Made by a program: the position numbers and the translations under genes. The notes under the pieces were generated by a model. That model worked only from the letters and a program-made list of their open reading frames with translations. It ran no database searches and had not been told where the DNA came from. DNA of 24,704 nt, taken from Megamonas sp. UBA1799 (GTDB taxonomy: Bacteria > Bacillota > Negativicutes > Selenomonadales > Selenomonadaceae). Where the stretch lies: assembly GCA_002319815.1 (NCBI GenBank), contig DCFR01000047.1:1-24704 (forward strand), given 5' to 3'. Shown here in pieces: positions 13,625 through 22,187 of this stretch; within the stretch, counting starts at the first letter, position 1; every line of letters begins with the position of its first letter.

Positions 13625-16600
13625 TCAGAACAGCTCCATCTGATCGCTCTCCATCATACCCTCCAGACAGCCATGAGTCCGCAGAATCTCGATACCGGTC
13701 TTGGATACGCTCGTGCGCTTTTTAATATCCGCTACGGAAGTAAACGGCCCGTCCTGGCGCGCCGCCGACAGACTGCGCGCCGCGGATGCGCCGAAGCCGC
13801 TCAGCGCCGTAAAAGGCGGCAGCAGCGACGAATCGAGAATCGTAAACTTTTCTGCCTGCGACCGGTAAAGATCAACATGCTCGACCGAATAGCCGCGCAG
13901 ATACATCTCCCAGGCCAGCTGCAGCACAATGACAAGTTCCTTCTCGGCATCTTCGAGTTTTTCCCGGCTCTCTAACTCTTTCAACGTCGCATGTACCTTG
14001 TCTTTGCCGCCGGCAATGATATTGGCATCAAAAGCATCGGCGCGAATCGAAAAATAAGCCGCATAAAAAGCCAGCGGGTAATGCACCTTACAAAACGCAA
14101 TTCGATAGGCCATCATAACATATGCTGTCGCATGCGCCCGCGGAAACAAATACTTGATCTTCTGACAGGATTCTATATACCAATCAGGAACGCCGCATTT
14201 TTTCAGTGTTTCCACCACATCCGGTTTGATTCCCTTGCCTTTGCGCACCGCTTCCATCGTTTTAAAAGACAGCAGCGGGTCGACCCCCTTCTGCATAAGA
14301 TAGTTCATGATATCATCCCGTGCCGAAATCGCATCATGCAGCGTTGAAATACCCTGCCGGATAAGCTCCTGCGCATTGTCCAGCCATACATTCGTACCAT
14401 GTGAAAAACCGCTGATACGCACCAGATCACTAAAGCATTTTGGATGGGTGTCGTCAATCATCTGCCGGGTAAAACTGGTACGAAACTCCGGAATGCCGAA
14501 GGTTCCCGAAGTCGCGCCGAGTTCTTCCGGCGTGAGCCCCAGCGCCTCCGTAGACGAAAATAGAGACAGCGTGGCCGGATCATCAAACGGAATCGTTTTC
14601 GGATCCCGATGCGTCAGGTCTTCCAGCATTTTGATAACCGTCGGATCATCATGCCCGAGAATATCCAGCTTGACCAAACGACTGCTGATAGAATGATAAT
14701 CAAAATGCGTCGTAATCGTCGGCGCATCCTTTTTATCCGCCGGACGCTGAATCGGCGTAAAGAAATGCACATCCATATTGCGCGGCACTACCATGATGCC
14801 GGCCGGATGCTGCCCCGTCGTACGCTTGGTTCCCAAACAGCCATTGACAATGCTCATGACAAAAGCATTGCGCTTTTTCATGCCCTTATCCTCAAAATAA
14901 TGCTTCACATAGCCATACGCCGTTTTATCAGCAACCGTCGCAATCGTGCCGGCCCGATAAACATTATCCTTGCCAAAAAGCTCCTCGGTGTATTTATGCG
15001 CAACCGGCTGATAATCACCGGAAAAATTCAAATCGATATCTGGCACCTTGTCGCCATCAAATCCCAGAAAAACTGCGAAAGGAATATTATGCCCGTCTTT
15101 TACCAGCGGCGTGCCGCAAACTGGACACGCCCGATCCGGCAGATCAAAACCGCTCGTATATTTGCCCTCGTCGGGAAAATCGCTGTACTGACAGGCCGGA
15201 CAGCGCCAATGCGGCGGCAGCGGATTGACTTCCGTGATATCCGTCAGCGTCGCGATAAACGACGAACCGACAGAACCACGCGAACCCACCAGATACCCAT
15301 CCTGATTTGATTTTTTGACCAACCGGTGGGCAATCAGATATAAAACGGCAAAACCATGCCCGATAATCGGCTTAAGCTCCTGATCCAGGCGATCCTGCAC
15401 GATCTTCGGCAAATTCTCGCCGTATAATTTATGCGCCCGGTCATAAGACATATCACGGATCAGCTCGTTGGCGCCCGGAATAGAAGGCGAATACAAATCA
15501 TCCGGAATCGGCTTAAAACGCTCCACCATATCGCTGATGCGGCGCGGATTCGTCACAACCGCCTCATAAGCAGCTTCTTCTCCCAAATAGGAAAACTCCT
15601 GCAGCATTTCCTCCGTCGTCCGCAAATACAGCGGCGGCTGCTGATCGGCGTCATCATAGCCATTGCCGGCCATGATGACCGCCCGATAAATCGAATCTTC
15701 CGGATTCAAAAAATGGACATCACAAGTTGCCACCAGCATCTTGTCCAGTTTTTTCGCCAAAGCGGCTACCTTCAGATTAATCGCCCGTAAATCTTCATCC
15801 GTCCTGATGTCAGGAAAATCCTCACTGCGCACTAAAAACGCATTATTGCCAATCGGCTGGATCTCCAGATAATCATAAAAAGCCGCAATGCGCAAAAGTT
15901 CCTCTTCACTCTGATGCGCTACAATCGCGCGGATCAATTCCCCCGCCTCACAGGCAGACCCCAGGATTAAGCCTTCGCGGTATTCCGTGAGAATATCTCT
16001 GGGCAGCCGGGGCTGGCGATGCAGAAACCGCAGATGCGAGAGAGAAACCAACCGGTACAAATTCCGCAATCCGATGGGATTTTTAGCCAGTAAAATGATA
16101 TGATTAGCGCCTTTTTGCTGATAGTCCTCGCCTACCAGATAGCCTTCCATCCCGTAAATAATCTTAATATCGAGTTTCTTTTCTTCAATTGTTTTCTCCG
16201 CATCAGGAAAAGCCTGCACTACGCCGTGATCGGTAATCGCCACCGCCGGCCATCCCCAGCGGGCGGCCGTCGTAACCAGATTCTTCACCGAAACGACAGC
16301 ATCCAGCTGACTCATCTGCGTATGCGCATGCAGCTCTACCCGTTTTTCCGCAGCATGATCCTCCCGCTGCGGAAGTTTTTCCTCCCGAATGCTGTTAACG
16401 AACAGTACCAAATCGTTTTGAAACGTATCAAAACGGACGGAACCCTTAGCCCGCACATGCATCCCAACTTTCAAAGACGTAATGACATGCTCATATTCAT
16501 CTTTATCCTTGAAAAACGCTTTCATGCTGATACCCTGCGTTTCATCTGCCAGCTCTGCCAGCAAAATATTCGTTGTCTTGAGCTCCCGGCCATCCACACC

Positions 16601-17365
16601 CTCGATCGTCCCCAGAACGACGACGCTTTTCATTTCATTCTTGATGTCATCAAGCAAAGTGACATCACCGGCCACGCCCTTGCCAAACAAACAACCCGGA
16701 GCCGTATCAGCCGTACCGGACCGACGTCCGTGGCCGCTGCTGCCCGAAGGAGCGCGTCCTCCCGGAGACTGCCCCCGGACCTGCTCGATCTGCACCGCTT
16801 CCCGATAGGCCTCCGTCTGATAAATCACATGATCCACATCGACAATCGGGACCGTATCCTCTTCCACAGCCTGACACTCCACATCGCAGCGGCAGCCCGT
16901 CAACGCCCCGACCGCTTTTTGCAGCCGGTCCGCTACCCAGTGCTGGCGCAAAAGCTCAGCGCCCATAAGCCCGGTCACCCGCACGGTGAGTTTACCGCCG
17001 TCCACCCGGCGCTGCGCCCGCAGCAAGATAGGGCGCACCGCCGGCGCTCCCTTGGCAACTTCATTGACCAGCTGGGACCAGCCATTCGTCAAGGCTGCCG
17101 ACAAATCCAGCACATCCTGATAAAAAATGACCTCGTGCAGCTGACACTTGGCCTCGATATGCCTGGCAGCCATCGCCAGCAGATCCGGCTCTAAAAGTTC
17201 GCGCGTCTCCAGCACAATTTCCCAGATGCCGGCCTCCGGCGAAACCTGCACATGCTTAATAAAACAGCTGCGCAAAGACTCCGTCTGCGGCGCCGTCAAC
17301 TCCATGCCATCAATCAACTGCCAGAAACTATTTCCTTTTTTCGGAACGATACAATATTTTCGCAT
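13625..17365 (-). CDS. polC: DNA polymerase III PolC-type alpha subunit lacking the proofreading exonuclease domain
   Basis: This is the main replicative polymerase of Bacillota. The 1246 residues show an N-terminal domain, a low-complexity linker (about 195-225), an OB-fold (about 245-330), a PHP domain starting KRVELHAHTQMSQLDA (H346, H348) with ITDHG at 377-381, and a palm with catalytic D776 and D778 in VPDIDLNFSG and D901 in KLDILGHDD. A four-cysteine zinc site is at C722, C725, C747 and C750. The C-terminus ends QMELF, a beta-clamp-binding motif. Compared with B. subtilis PolC (about 1437 residues) the DEDD exonuclease inserted in PHP is missing: IYGMEGYLVG is followed after nine residues by HIILLAKNPIGLRNLYRLVS. 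The reading frame is continuous and the flanks are well conserved. The start has an AGGAG site. No terminator is evident before the thrS promoter. Confidence 0.96.
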   Translation of the reverse strand: MRKYCIVPKKGNSFWQLIDGMELTAPQTESLRSCFIKHVQVSPEAGIWEIVLETRELLEPDLLAMAARHIEAKCQLHEVIFYQDVLDLSAALTNGWSQLVNEVAKGAPAVRPILLRAQRRVDGGKLTVRVTGLMGAELLRQHWVADRLQKAVGALTGCRCDVECQAVEEDTVPIVDVDHVIYQTEAYREAVQIEQVRGQSPGGRAPSGSSGHGRRSGTADTAPGCLFGKGVAGDVTLLDDIKNEMKSVVVLGTIEGVDGRELKTTNILLAELADETQGISMKAFFKDKDEYEHVITSLKVGMHVRAKGSVRFDTFQNDLVLFVNSIREEKLPQREDHAAEKRVELHAHTQMSQLDAVVSVKNLVTTAARWGWPAVAITDHGVVQAFPDAEKTIEEKKLDIKIIYGMEGYLVGEDYQQKGANHIILLAKNPIGLRNLYRLVSLSHLRFLHRQPRLPRDILTEYREGLILGSACEAGELIRAIVAHQSEEELLRIAAFYDYLEIQPIGNNAFLVRSEDFPDIRTDEDLRAINLKVAALAKKLDKMLVATCDVHFLNPEDSIYRAVIMAGNGYDDADQQPPLYLRTTEEMLQEFSYLGEEAAYEAVVTNPRRISDMVERFKPIPDDLYSPSIPGANELIRDMSYDRAHKLYGENLPKIVQDRLDQELKPIIGHGFAVLYLIAHRLVKKSNQDGYLVGSRGSVGSSFIATLTDITEVNPLPPHWRCPACQYSDFPDEGKYTSGFDLPDRACPVCGTPLVKDGHNIPFAVFLGFDGDKVPDIDLNFSGDYQPVAHKYTEELFGKDNVYRAGTIATVADKTAYGYVKHYFEDKGMKKRNAFVMSIVNGCLGTKRTTGQHPAGIMVVPRNMDVHFFTPIQRPADKKDAPTITTHFDYHSISSRLVKLDILGHDDPTVIKMLEDLTHRDPKTIPFDDPATLSLFSSTEALGLTPEELGATSGTFGIPEFRTSFTRQMIDDTHPKCFSDLVRISGFSHGTNVWLDNAQELIRQGISTLHDAISARDDIMNYLMQKGVDPLLSFKTMEAVRKGKGIKPDVVETLKKCGVPDWYIESCQKIKYLFPRAHATAYVMMAYRIAFCKVHYPLAFYAAYFSIRADAFDANIIAGGKDKVHATLKELESREKLEDAEKELVIVLQLAWEMYLRGYSVEHVDLYRSQAEKFTILDSSLLPPFTALSGFGASAARSLSAARQDGPFTSVADIKKRTSVSKTGIEILRTHGCLEGMMESDQMELF

Positions 17366-17445
17366 AAGAAAACTCCTGCTTATGAGACCGGCCGTATAAA
17401 CCGGTTTTCCTGTTCTCCTGAAAATTTCCCTTCACACGACTCCGG

Positions 17446-18063
17446 CTACGGTTCCGGATACAACTGCTCATATTTCACCTTATTGCGCAATACACTGGCG
17501 ACATAAGCGCGTGTTTCCTGATAAGGAATTTCATCAATATGACAAAACTCCATAGTCCAACCGCACGCATCCATCCATTCATGTACATTTCCTCGTCCAG
17601 CATTATACGCCGCCAACGCTAAAACTTCATTGCCGTTAAACTCCCGTTCCAGCGATGCCAGATACCAGACGCCATAACGGATATTCGTCTCCGGTTCATG
17701 CAGCTTGTCCACGGAAAACGATGGATCGCCAATCTGTCCGGCAATCCACTCTGCCGTTTCCGGCATGAGCTGCATCAATCCGATTGCGCCGCGATGCGAA
17801 TGCACCGTATTTTTAAACTTGCTCTCATTCATGATCACACTTGCCACCAGGGCGCTTTCAACATGCTCCTTCGCCGCATATTGCTGCACGAGGTCCTGAT
17901 AAGGATACGGATAAAGATATTTTTTCTGTACCGGCTCGATCTGGGTAATAAAATAAACCAAAAACGCCATTGCCACCACGCAGATACCGGCGAGCAAAGC
18001 ATAACGCTGCCGCTGCTCGGCACGCTGTTTCATGATCATTCTCAGCCTGAAACTTGGCTTCAT
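17446..18063 (-). CDS. Membrane-anchored lytic transglycosylase (Slt/SLT domain)
   Basis: The 205-residue protein has a basic N-terminus, one transmembrane helix at about residues 21-41, and an outer SLT domain with the catalytic glutamate E80 in SVIMNESKF, GAIGLMQLMP at 92-101 and AYNAGRGNV. It should cleave peptidoglycan glycan strands with formation of anhydromuramic ends. The ATG at 18063 follows AGGAGG by six bases and lies 13 bases after the coaE stop. An in-frame ATG at 18102 would lie inside coaE and lacks a ribosome binding site. A comparable polA-mutM-coaE-SLT order is seen in other Bacillota. Confidence 0.9.
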   Translation of the reverse strand: MKPSFRLRMIMKQRAEQRQRYALLAGICVVAMAFLVYFITQIEPVQKKYLYPYPYQDLVQQYAAKEHVESALVASVIMNESKFKNTVHSHRGAIGLMQLMPETAEWIAGQIGDPSFSVDKLHEPETNIRYGVWYLASLEREFNGNEVLALAAYNAGRGNVHEWMDACGWTMEFCHIDEIPYQETRAYVASVLRNKVKYEQLYPEP

Positions 18064-18076
18064 CCTGTTCCTCCTG

Positions 18077-18676
18077 CTAACGGGCAACACTTTCCCAGGC
18101 ATGATCGACCTGACGTATCGTCTCCGCTAAAGTTCCGTTATTATCAATCACGACATTCGCCCGCTGTTTTTTCTCCAAGAGCGGCATCTGAGATGCAATT
18201 CGCTGGTTTGCCAGCGCCTCCGGCAAGCGGTTGCGTTCAACCAATCGTCGCAGCTGCACCGCAGCATCGACATAGACCACCCAGACCGCATCGGTCATAG
18301 CATCCCAACCAGATTCAAAAAGCAGCGGCACATCGAGTACAATCACTTTTTCTCCCGCTGCCCGGCTCCGCTCGATACGAGCGGCAATTTCTTGCTGAAT
18401 CAGCGGATGCGCCATAGAATCAACCCAGCGGCGTTCAGCCGGCTGCGAAAAGACCAGCTGGCCAATACCCGCCCGATTCAGCTCTCCATCGGGAAGCAGC
18501 GCGCGTTCTTTCCCATAACGAGCCACAAAATTCTGCCAGAGCGGCCGGCCTGGATGAGAAAACTCATAGGCAATTGCATCCGCATCAATCACTTGAGCCC
18601 CATAATATGCTTTCAAACGATTAGAAACCGTACTTTTGCCGCTGGCAATGCCGCCGGTCAGACCGATCACGATCAT
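18077..18676 (-). CDS. coaE: Dephospho-CoA kinase
   Basis: It phosphorylates dephospho-CoA at the ribose 3' hydroxyl, the last step of coenzyme A synthesis. The 199-residue protein has the P-loop GLTGGIASGKST at its N-terminus, the DADAIAYE segment, and VIVLDVPLLFESGW in the middle, all family markers. The start is the ATG at 18676, which shares ATGA with the mutM stop and follows GGAGGAGG. An in-frame upstream start would sit within mutM and is rejected. Its place after mutM in the polA operon is common in Bacillota. Confidence 0.96.
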   Translation of the reverse strand: MIVIGLTGGIASGKSTVSNRLKAYYGAQVIDADAIAYEFSHPGRPLWQNFVARYGKERALLPDGELNRAGIGQLVFSQPAERRWVDSMAHPLIQQEIAARIERSRAAGEKVIVLDVPLLFESGWDAMTDAVWVVYVDAAVQLRRLVERNRLPEALANQRIASQMPLLEKKQRANVVIDNNGTLAETIRQVDHAWESVAR

Positions 18677-19518
18677 ACAGATTCCTCCTCCAACAGCTGA
18701 CACCGGGGGCAGAAATGAGATCCCCGTCCCCCGATGACAATGCGTTCAATGGGCGTCCCACAGCGATGGCAAGGCTTGCCCGTCCGCTGATAAACATGCA
18801 GCCGCTCCTGATGACTGCCTTTTTTACCCGCGCCATCAAGGTAATTGCGCACCGTCGTACCGCCGTCGGCAATCCCCGTCCGGATTACCTCATTAATCGC
18901 TCCATACAGGGAAGCCACCTCAGGCCCATGCAGCGATGCAGCTGTGCGCAGCGGGTGAATCCCCGCCAGGAACAGTGCCTCATCAGCATATATATTGCCC
19001 AGACCGCCAATATATTTCTGATTTAACAAGAAACTTTTGATTTTTGTCCGGTGCCCCTGCAGCGTCTCCCGCAAATACCCTAAAGAAAATTCTGCCGTCA
19101 AAGGCTCCGGTCCCATTTCCATCAGACCATGCAGCCGCCACAATTCATCCGGTTTCAACGCATATACGGCCCCCAGCGTCCGCGCATCGGCATAATACAG
19201 CGATGCGCCGCCGGCAAAACGAAATACTAACCGCGCATAGGGCGGCATCTCATCCTGCCCAGCCGCCATAAAACGCAGTTGTCCTGTCATGCGCAAATGA
19301 AGGATTAGCTCATTGCCATTATCCAACAAAAAGCGCAGATATTTACCTGTCCGGCCAATACGTACAATCGTTCTGTCGGCCAGACGCCCTACAAAATCCG
19401 CCGGCTCCGGCCATTTGACCAGCCGCTCGAGAAAAATCTCCGTCTGCATAATACGCTGCCCCTCGGCCACAGGTGCCAGCGAGCGCCGGATCGTCTCTAC
19501 TTCCGGTAATTCCGGCAT
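18673..19518 (-). CDS. mutM: Formamidopyrimidine-DNA glycosylase
   Basis: It removes oxidised purines such as 8-oxoguanine and nicks the DNA. The 281 residues begin MPELPEVETIRR; the mature N-terminal proline and the following glutamate are the catalytic residues. K59 lies in GRTGKYLRF, YIGGLGNIYADEALF is the conserved helix-two-turn-helix region, and the last 32 residues carry a CxxC...CxxC zinc finger. An ATG two codons upstream (19524) also follows the AAGGGAG site, but starting there would bury the essential proline, so I place the start at 19518. It lies about 24 bases after polA. Confidence 0.95.
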   Translation of the reverse strand: MPELPEVETIRRSLAPVAEGQRIMQTEIFLERLVKWPEPADFVGRLADRTIVRIGRTGKYLRFLLDNGNELILHLRMTGQLRFMAAGQDEMPPYARLVFRFAGGASLYYADARTLGAVYALKPDELWRLHGLMEMGPEPLTAEFSLGYLRETLQGHRTKIKSFLLNQKYIGGLGNIYADEALFLAGIHPLRTAASLHGPEVASLYGAINEVIRTGIADGGTTVRNYLDGAGKKGSHQERLHVYQRTGKPCHRCGTPIERIVIGGRGSHFCPRCQLLEEESV

Positions 19519-19542
19519 ATTCATCGATCTCCCTTTATAATT

Positions 19543-22164
19543 TCACTTGGCTTCCGCCCAATTTTTTCCTTTATGAATATCAATATCCAAGGGTACGGAA
19601 AGCCGCACCGTCTGTTCCATTGTTTCCTTCAAGATTGCCGACACAGTGTCCACTTCGTCCGCAGGCACCTCAAGCACCAGTTCATCATGCACCTGCAGCA
19701 GCATACGGCTCCGCAGTTTCTGCTCCCGCAGCTTTCGATACGCCGCGATCATCGCCAGCTTAATAATATCGGCCGCCGAACCCTGAATCGGCGTATTCAT
19801 AGCCATGCGTTCTGCCAGCGTACGCTGATTGTAGTTTTTGCTGTGAATCGCCGGCAGCTCCCTGCGGCGGCCGAACATGGTCGTCACATACCCATTCGCA
19901 TGCGCTTTTTCAACCACCTGATCAATAAACGCCTTGACCCCGCTGCACTTGGCAAAATAACTCTCAATATAACCAGCAGCCTCTTTGCGCGGAATCCGCA
20001 GATCCCGTGACAATCCATAATCACTAATGCCGTATACAATGCCGAAATTCACTGCCTTGGCCCGGCGGCGAAGCTCTGGCGTCATATCTGCAATTGGAAC
20101 GCCAAAGACCTCCGAGGCTGTCCTGGCATGAATATCCTGTCCATGATTAAACGCTTCAACAAAATTTTTATCTTGCGATAAATGCGCCAGCAAGCGCAGC
20201 TCAATCTGTGAATAATCGGCTGATAAAAGATAATCGTAACCTTGTCCCGGCTCAAACAAACGGCGGATCTCTTTGCCTTCATCCGTACGAACCGGGATGT
20301 TCTGCAGATTCGGATCCGAGCTGCTCAACCGGCCCGTCGCCGTAACCATCTGATTGAAACTGGTATGCACCCGCTGTGTTTGTGGATCAATCAGGTCCCC
20401 GATGCTGTCCAGATACGTCGACTTCAACTTGCTCCAAAGACGATACGCCAATATTTTATCCACAATCGGATGCACCAGGCGCAGCTCTTCCAGTACCTCC
20501 GCATTCGTCGAATACCCGGTTTTCGTCTTTTTGCCCGCCGGCAGATGCAGCCTTTCGAACAGCACCTCCGCCAGCTGCTTGGGAGAATTAATATTAAACT
20601 TTGATCCGGCCAGCGCATAAATTTCCGTGACCAGTACCTCAATGTGATGACCGACCGCCAGGCCTTGTTCTCGCAAATGCCCTCGGTTGACACTGACCCC
20701 TGCCTGTTCCATCGAGGCCAACACCTCTACCAGCGGCAACTCCATATTCTGATACAGCTTCATCAGGTCCAAAGCTTCCAGCTTTGGCCGCATGGCTTGG
20801 CTCAAAGCGGCAATGCATACGGCCTGCCAGACGGCCGCCTGCGCTGCGGATTCTTCGCCGCCAAGCACGCCGACCGCCGTCGGCGCATACGCAAGCCGCA
20901 GGCGCTCCAGCGGATAGCTTCCCGCCGCCGGGTCCAAAAGATAAGCTGCCAGCTGCACATCAAAAAATTTAGCAGACGGTTGCCCGCCCGCATGATAAAG
21001 ACTCTTCAAATCATACGTATCGCAGGATCGTATCTCTGTCTGCAGCAAAGGCCAAAGACTCATCCATGCCGGACTCTCGCTGCTCACATACGCCCTCGCC
21101 GCACCAGCGGCAATCGCCATGCCCAGCAGCGAAACATGCGGCACCCTGCCGCTGTATACCCCGGCAATCGCCAGCCGATCTGCCGCAGCAATTCTGGCAA
21201 AGAAAGCTTGCCCTTCCTCCGCCGTTTGCAGCATCACATAAGAAGGCCGCGGCACGACGTCCGCCGCCAGCTCCGGCTCAGCTGCCTGCTCCTCAGGGTA
21301 AAGACGCTCAAAAGCTTTGCGGACCGATTTCAGATCATACCGCGTACAAAAAGCTAAAAATCGACTCCGGTCCGGCGTAATGGCATAAGCGTCCGGTTCA
21401 AAAGGAATCGGTGCCGCACACACAATCGTCGCCAATTGCTTTGACAGTTCCGCCTGCGCCTGATTCTCCAGCAGCCGCTCCTTCAGTTTTTTACCGGTAA
21501 TTTCCCCCACATGCGCGAACACATTCTCCATGCTGCCATACGCCAGCAAAAGCTTGGCAGCTGTTTTCTGTCCTACGCCCGGCACACCGGGAATATTATC
21601 CGAAGTATCACCCATAAGCCCCTTCAAATCAATGAGCCGAATAGGGTCAAATCCATACTCCTCACGAAAAGCCGCTTCATCAAATACTGCCATATCTGTA
21701 ATCCCGCGTTTTGTCAGCAGCACCATCACATCCGGCCGCACCAGCTGCAGCGCATCCCGGTCCCCTGTCACGATCATCGTCTCATACCCGCCGTCAGCCG
21801 CCGCTTTTGTGGCCAAAGTTCCAATGATATCGTCCGCTTCAAAATTATCCAGCTCTAAAAAGGTAATTCCCCAAGCCGCAGCAAACTCATGCAGCAAGGG
21901 AATCTGCGCGGAAAGTTCCTCCGGCGTTTTATCCCGCGTTCCCTTATACGCAGCAAAAAGATCAGTTCTGAACGTATGTCGGCTTTTATCAAAAGCAATA
22001 ACCAACCGATCCGGCCGGTAATCGGCCAACAGCTTGGTCAGCATATTAGAAAACCCATAAATCGCATTCGTATATTCACCCGTAGGCGCTGTCAAAAGAG
22101 GCAAAGCATAAAACGCCCGAAACATCAGGCTGCTGCCATCCAGTATCACCAATCGTTTTTTCAC
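19543..22164 (-). CDS. polA: DNA polymerase I with inactive 3'-5' exonuclease domain
   Basis: It fills gaps and removes RNA primers. The 873 residues have an N-terminal 5' nuclease (about 1-290; AFDKSRHTFR, NFEADDIIG, VTGDRDALQLV, LMGDTSDNIPGVPG), a middle exonuclease-like domain (about 305-465), and a polymerase domain with motif A SADYSQIELR (D650), motif B RRRAKAVNFGIVYG (K703) and motif C QVHDELV (D827). In the middle domain the metal-binding FDTET motif of E. coli is replaced by IAGVYSG (333-339), and the later aspartates are also gone, so proofreading should be absent, as in Bacillus and Thermus Pol I. The start is GTG, with GAGGTG five bases upstream. Confidence 0.97.
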   Translation of the reverse strand: MKKRLVILDGSSLMFRAFYALPLLTAPTGEYTNAIYGFSNMLTKLLADYRPDRLVIAFDKSRHTFRTDLFAAYKGTRDKTPEELSAQIPLLHEFAAAWGITFLELDNFEADDIIGTLATKAAADGGYETMIVTGDRDALQLVRPDVMVLLTKRGITDMAVFDEAAFREEYGFDPIRLIDLKGLMGDTSDNIPGVPGVGQKTAAKLLLAYGSMENVFAHVGEITGKKLKERLLENQAQAELSKQLATIVCAAPIPFEPDAYAITPDRSRFLAFCTRYDLKSVRKAFERLYPEEQAAEPELAADVVPRPSYVMLQTAEEGQAFFARIAAADRLAIAGVYSGRVPHVSLLGMAIAAGAARAYVSSESPAWMSLWPLLQTEIRSCDTYDLKSLYHAGGQPSAKFFDVQLAAYLLDPAAGSYPLERLRLAYAPTAVGVLGGEESAAQAAVWQAVCIAALSQAMRPKLEALDLMKLYQNMELPLVEVLASMEQAGVSVNRGHLREQGLAVGHHIEVLVTEIYALAGSKFNINSPKQLAEVLFERLHLPAGKKTKTGYSTNAEVLEELRLVHPIVDKILAYRLWSKLKSTYLDSIGDLIDPQTQRVHTSFNQMVTATGRLSSSDPNLQNIPVRTDEGKEIRRLFEPGQGYDYLLSADYSQIELRLLAHLSQDKNFVEAFNHGQDIHARTASEVFGVPIADMTPELRRRAKAVNFGIVYGISDYGLSRDLRIPRKEAAGYIESYFAKCSGVKAFIDQVVEKAHANGYVTTMFGRRRELPAIHSKNYNQRTLAERMAMNTPIQGSAADIIKLAMIAAYRKLREQKLRSRMLLQVHDELVLEVPADEVDTVSAILKETMEQTVRLSVPLDIDIHKGKNWAEAK

Positions 22165-22187
22165 GCCATCACCTCATTCATTCCTAG

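Noticed and set aside
16680..16780. Low-complexity Gly/Pro/Arg/Ser-rich stretch of polC (residues about 195-225) as an insertion or frameshift
   Set aside because: The frame continues on both sides into conserved PolC sequence; a flexible linker between the N-terminal and OB domains is the simpler reading.
16100..17194. A 364-residue plus-strand open frame opposite polC
   Set aside because: It is antisense to conserved polC sequence, without start signals or recognisable motifs.
17387..17410. Short inverted repeat ACCGG...CCGGT between the transglycosylase gene and polC as a terminator
   Set aside because: The stem is only about five base pairs and no T run follows on the minus strand.
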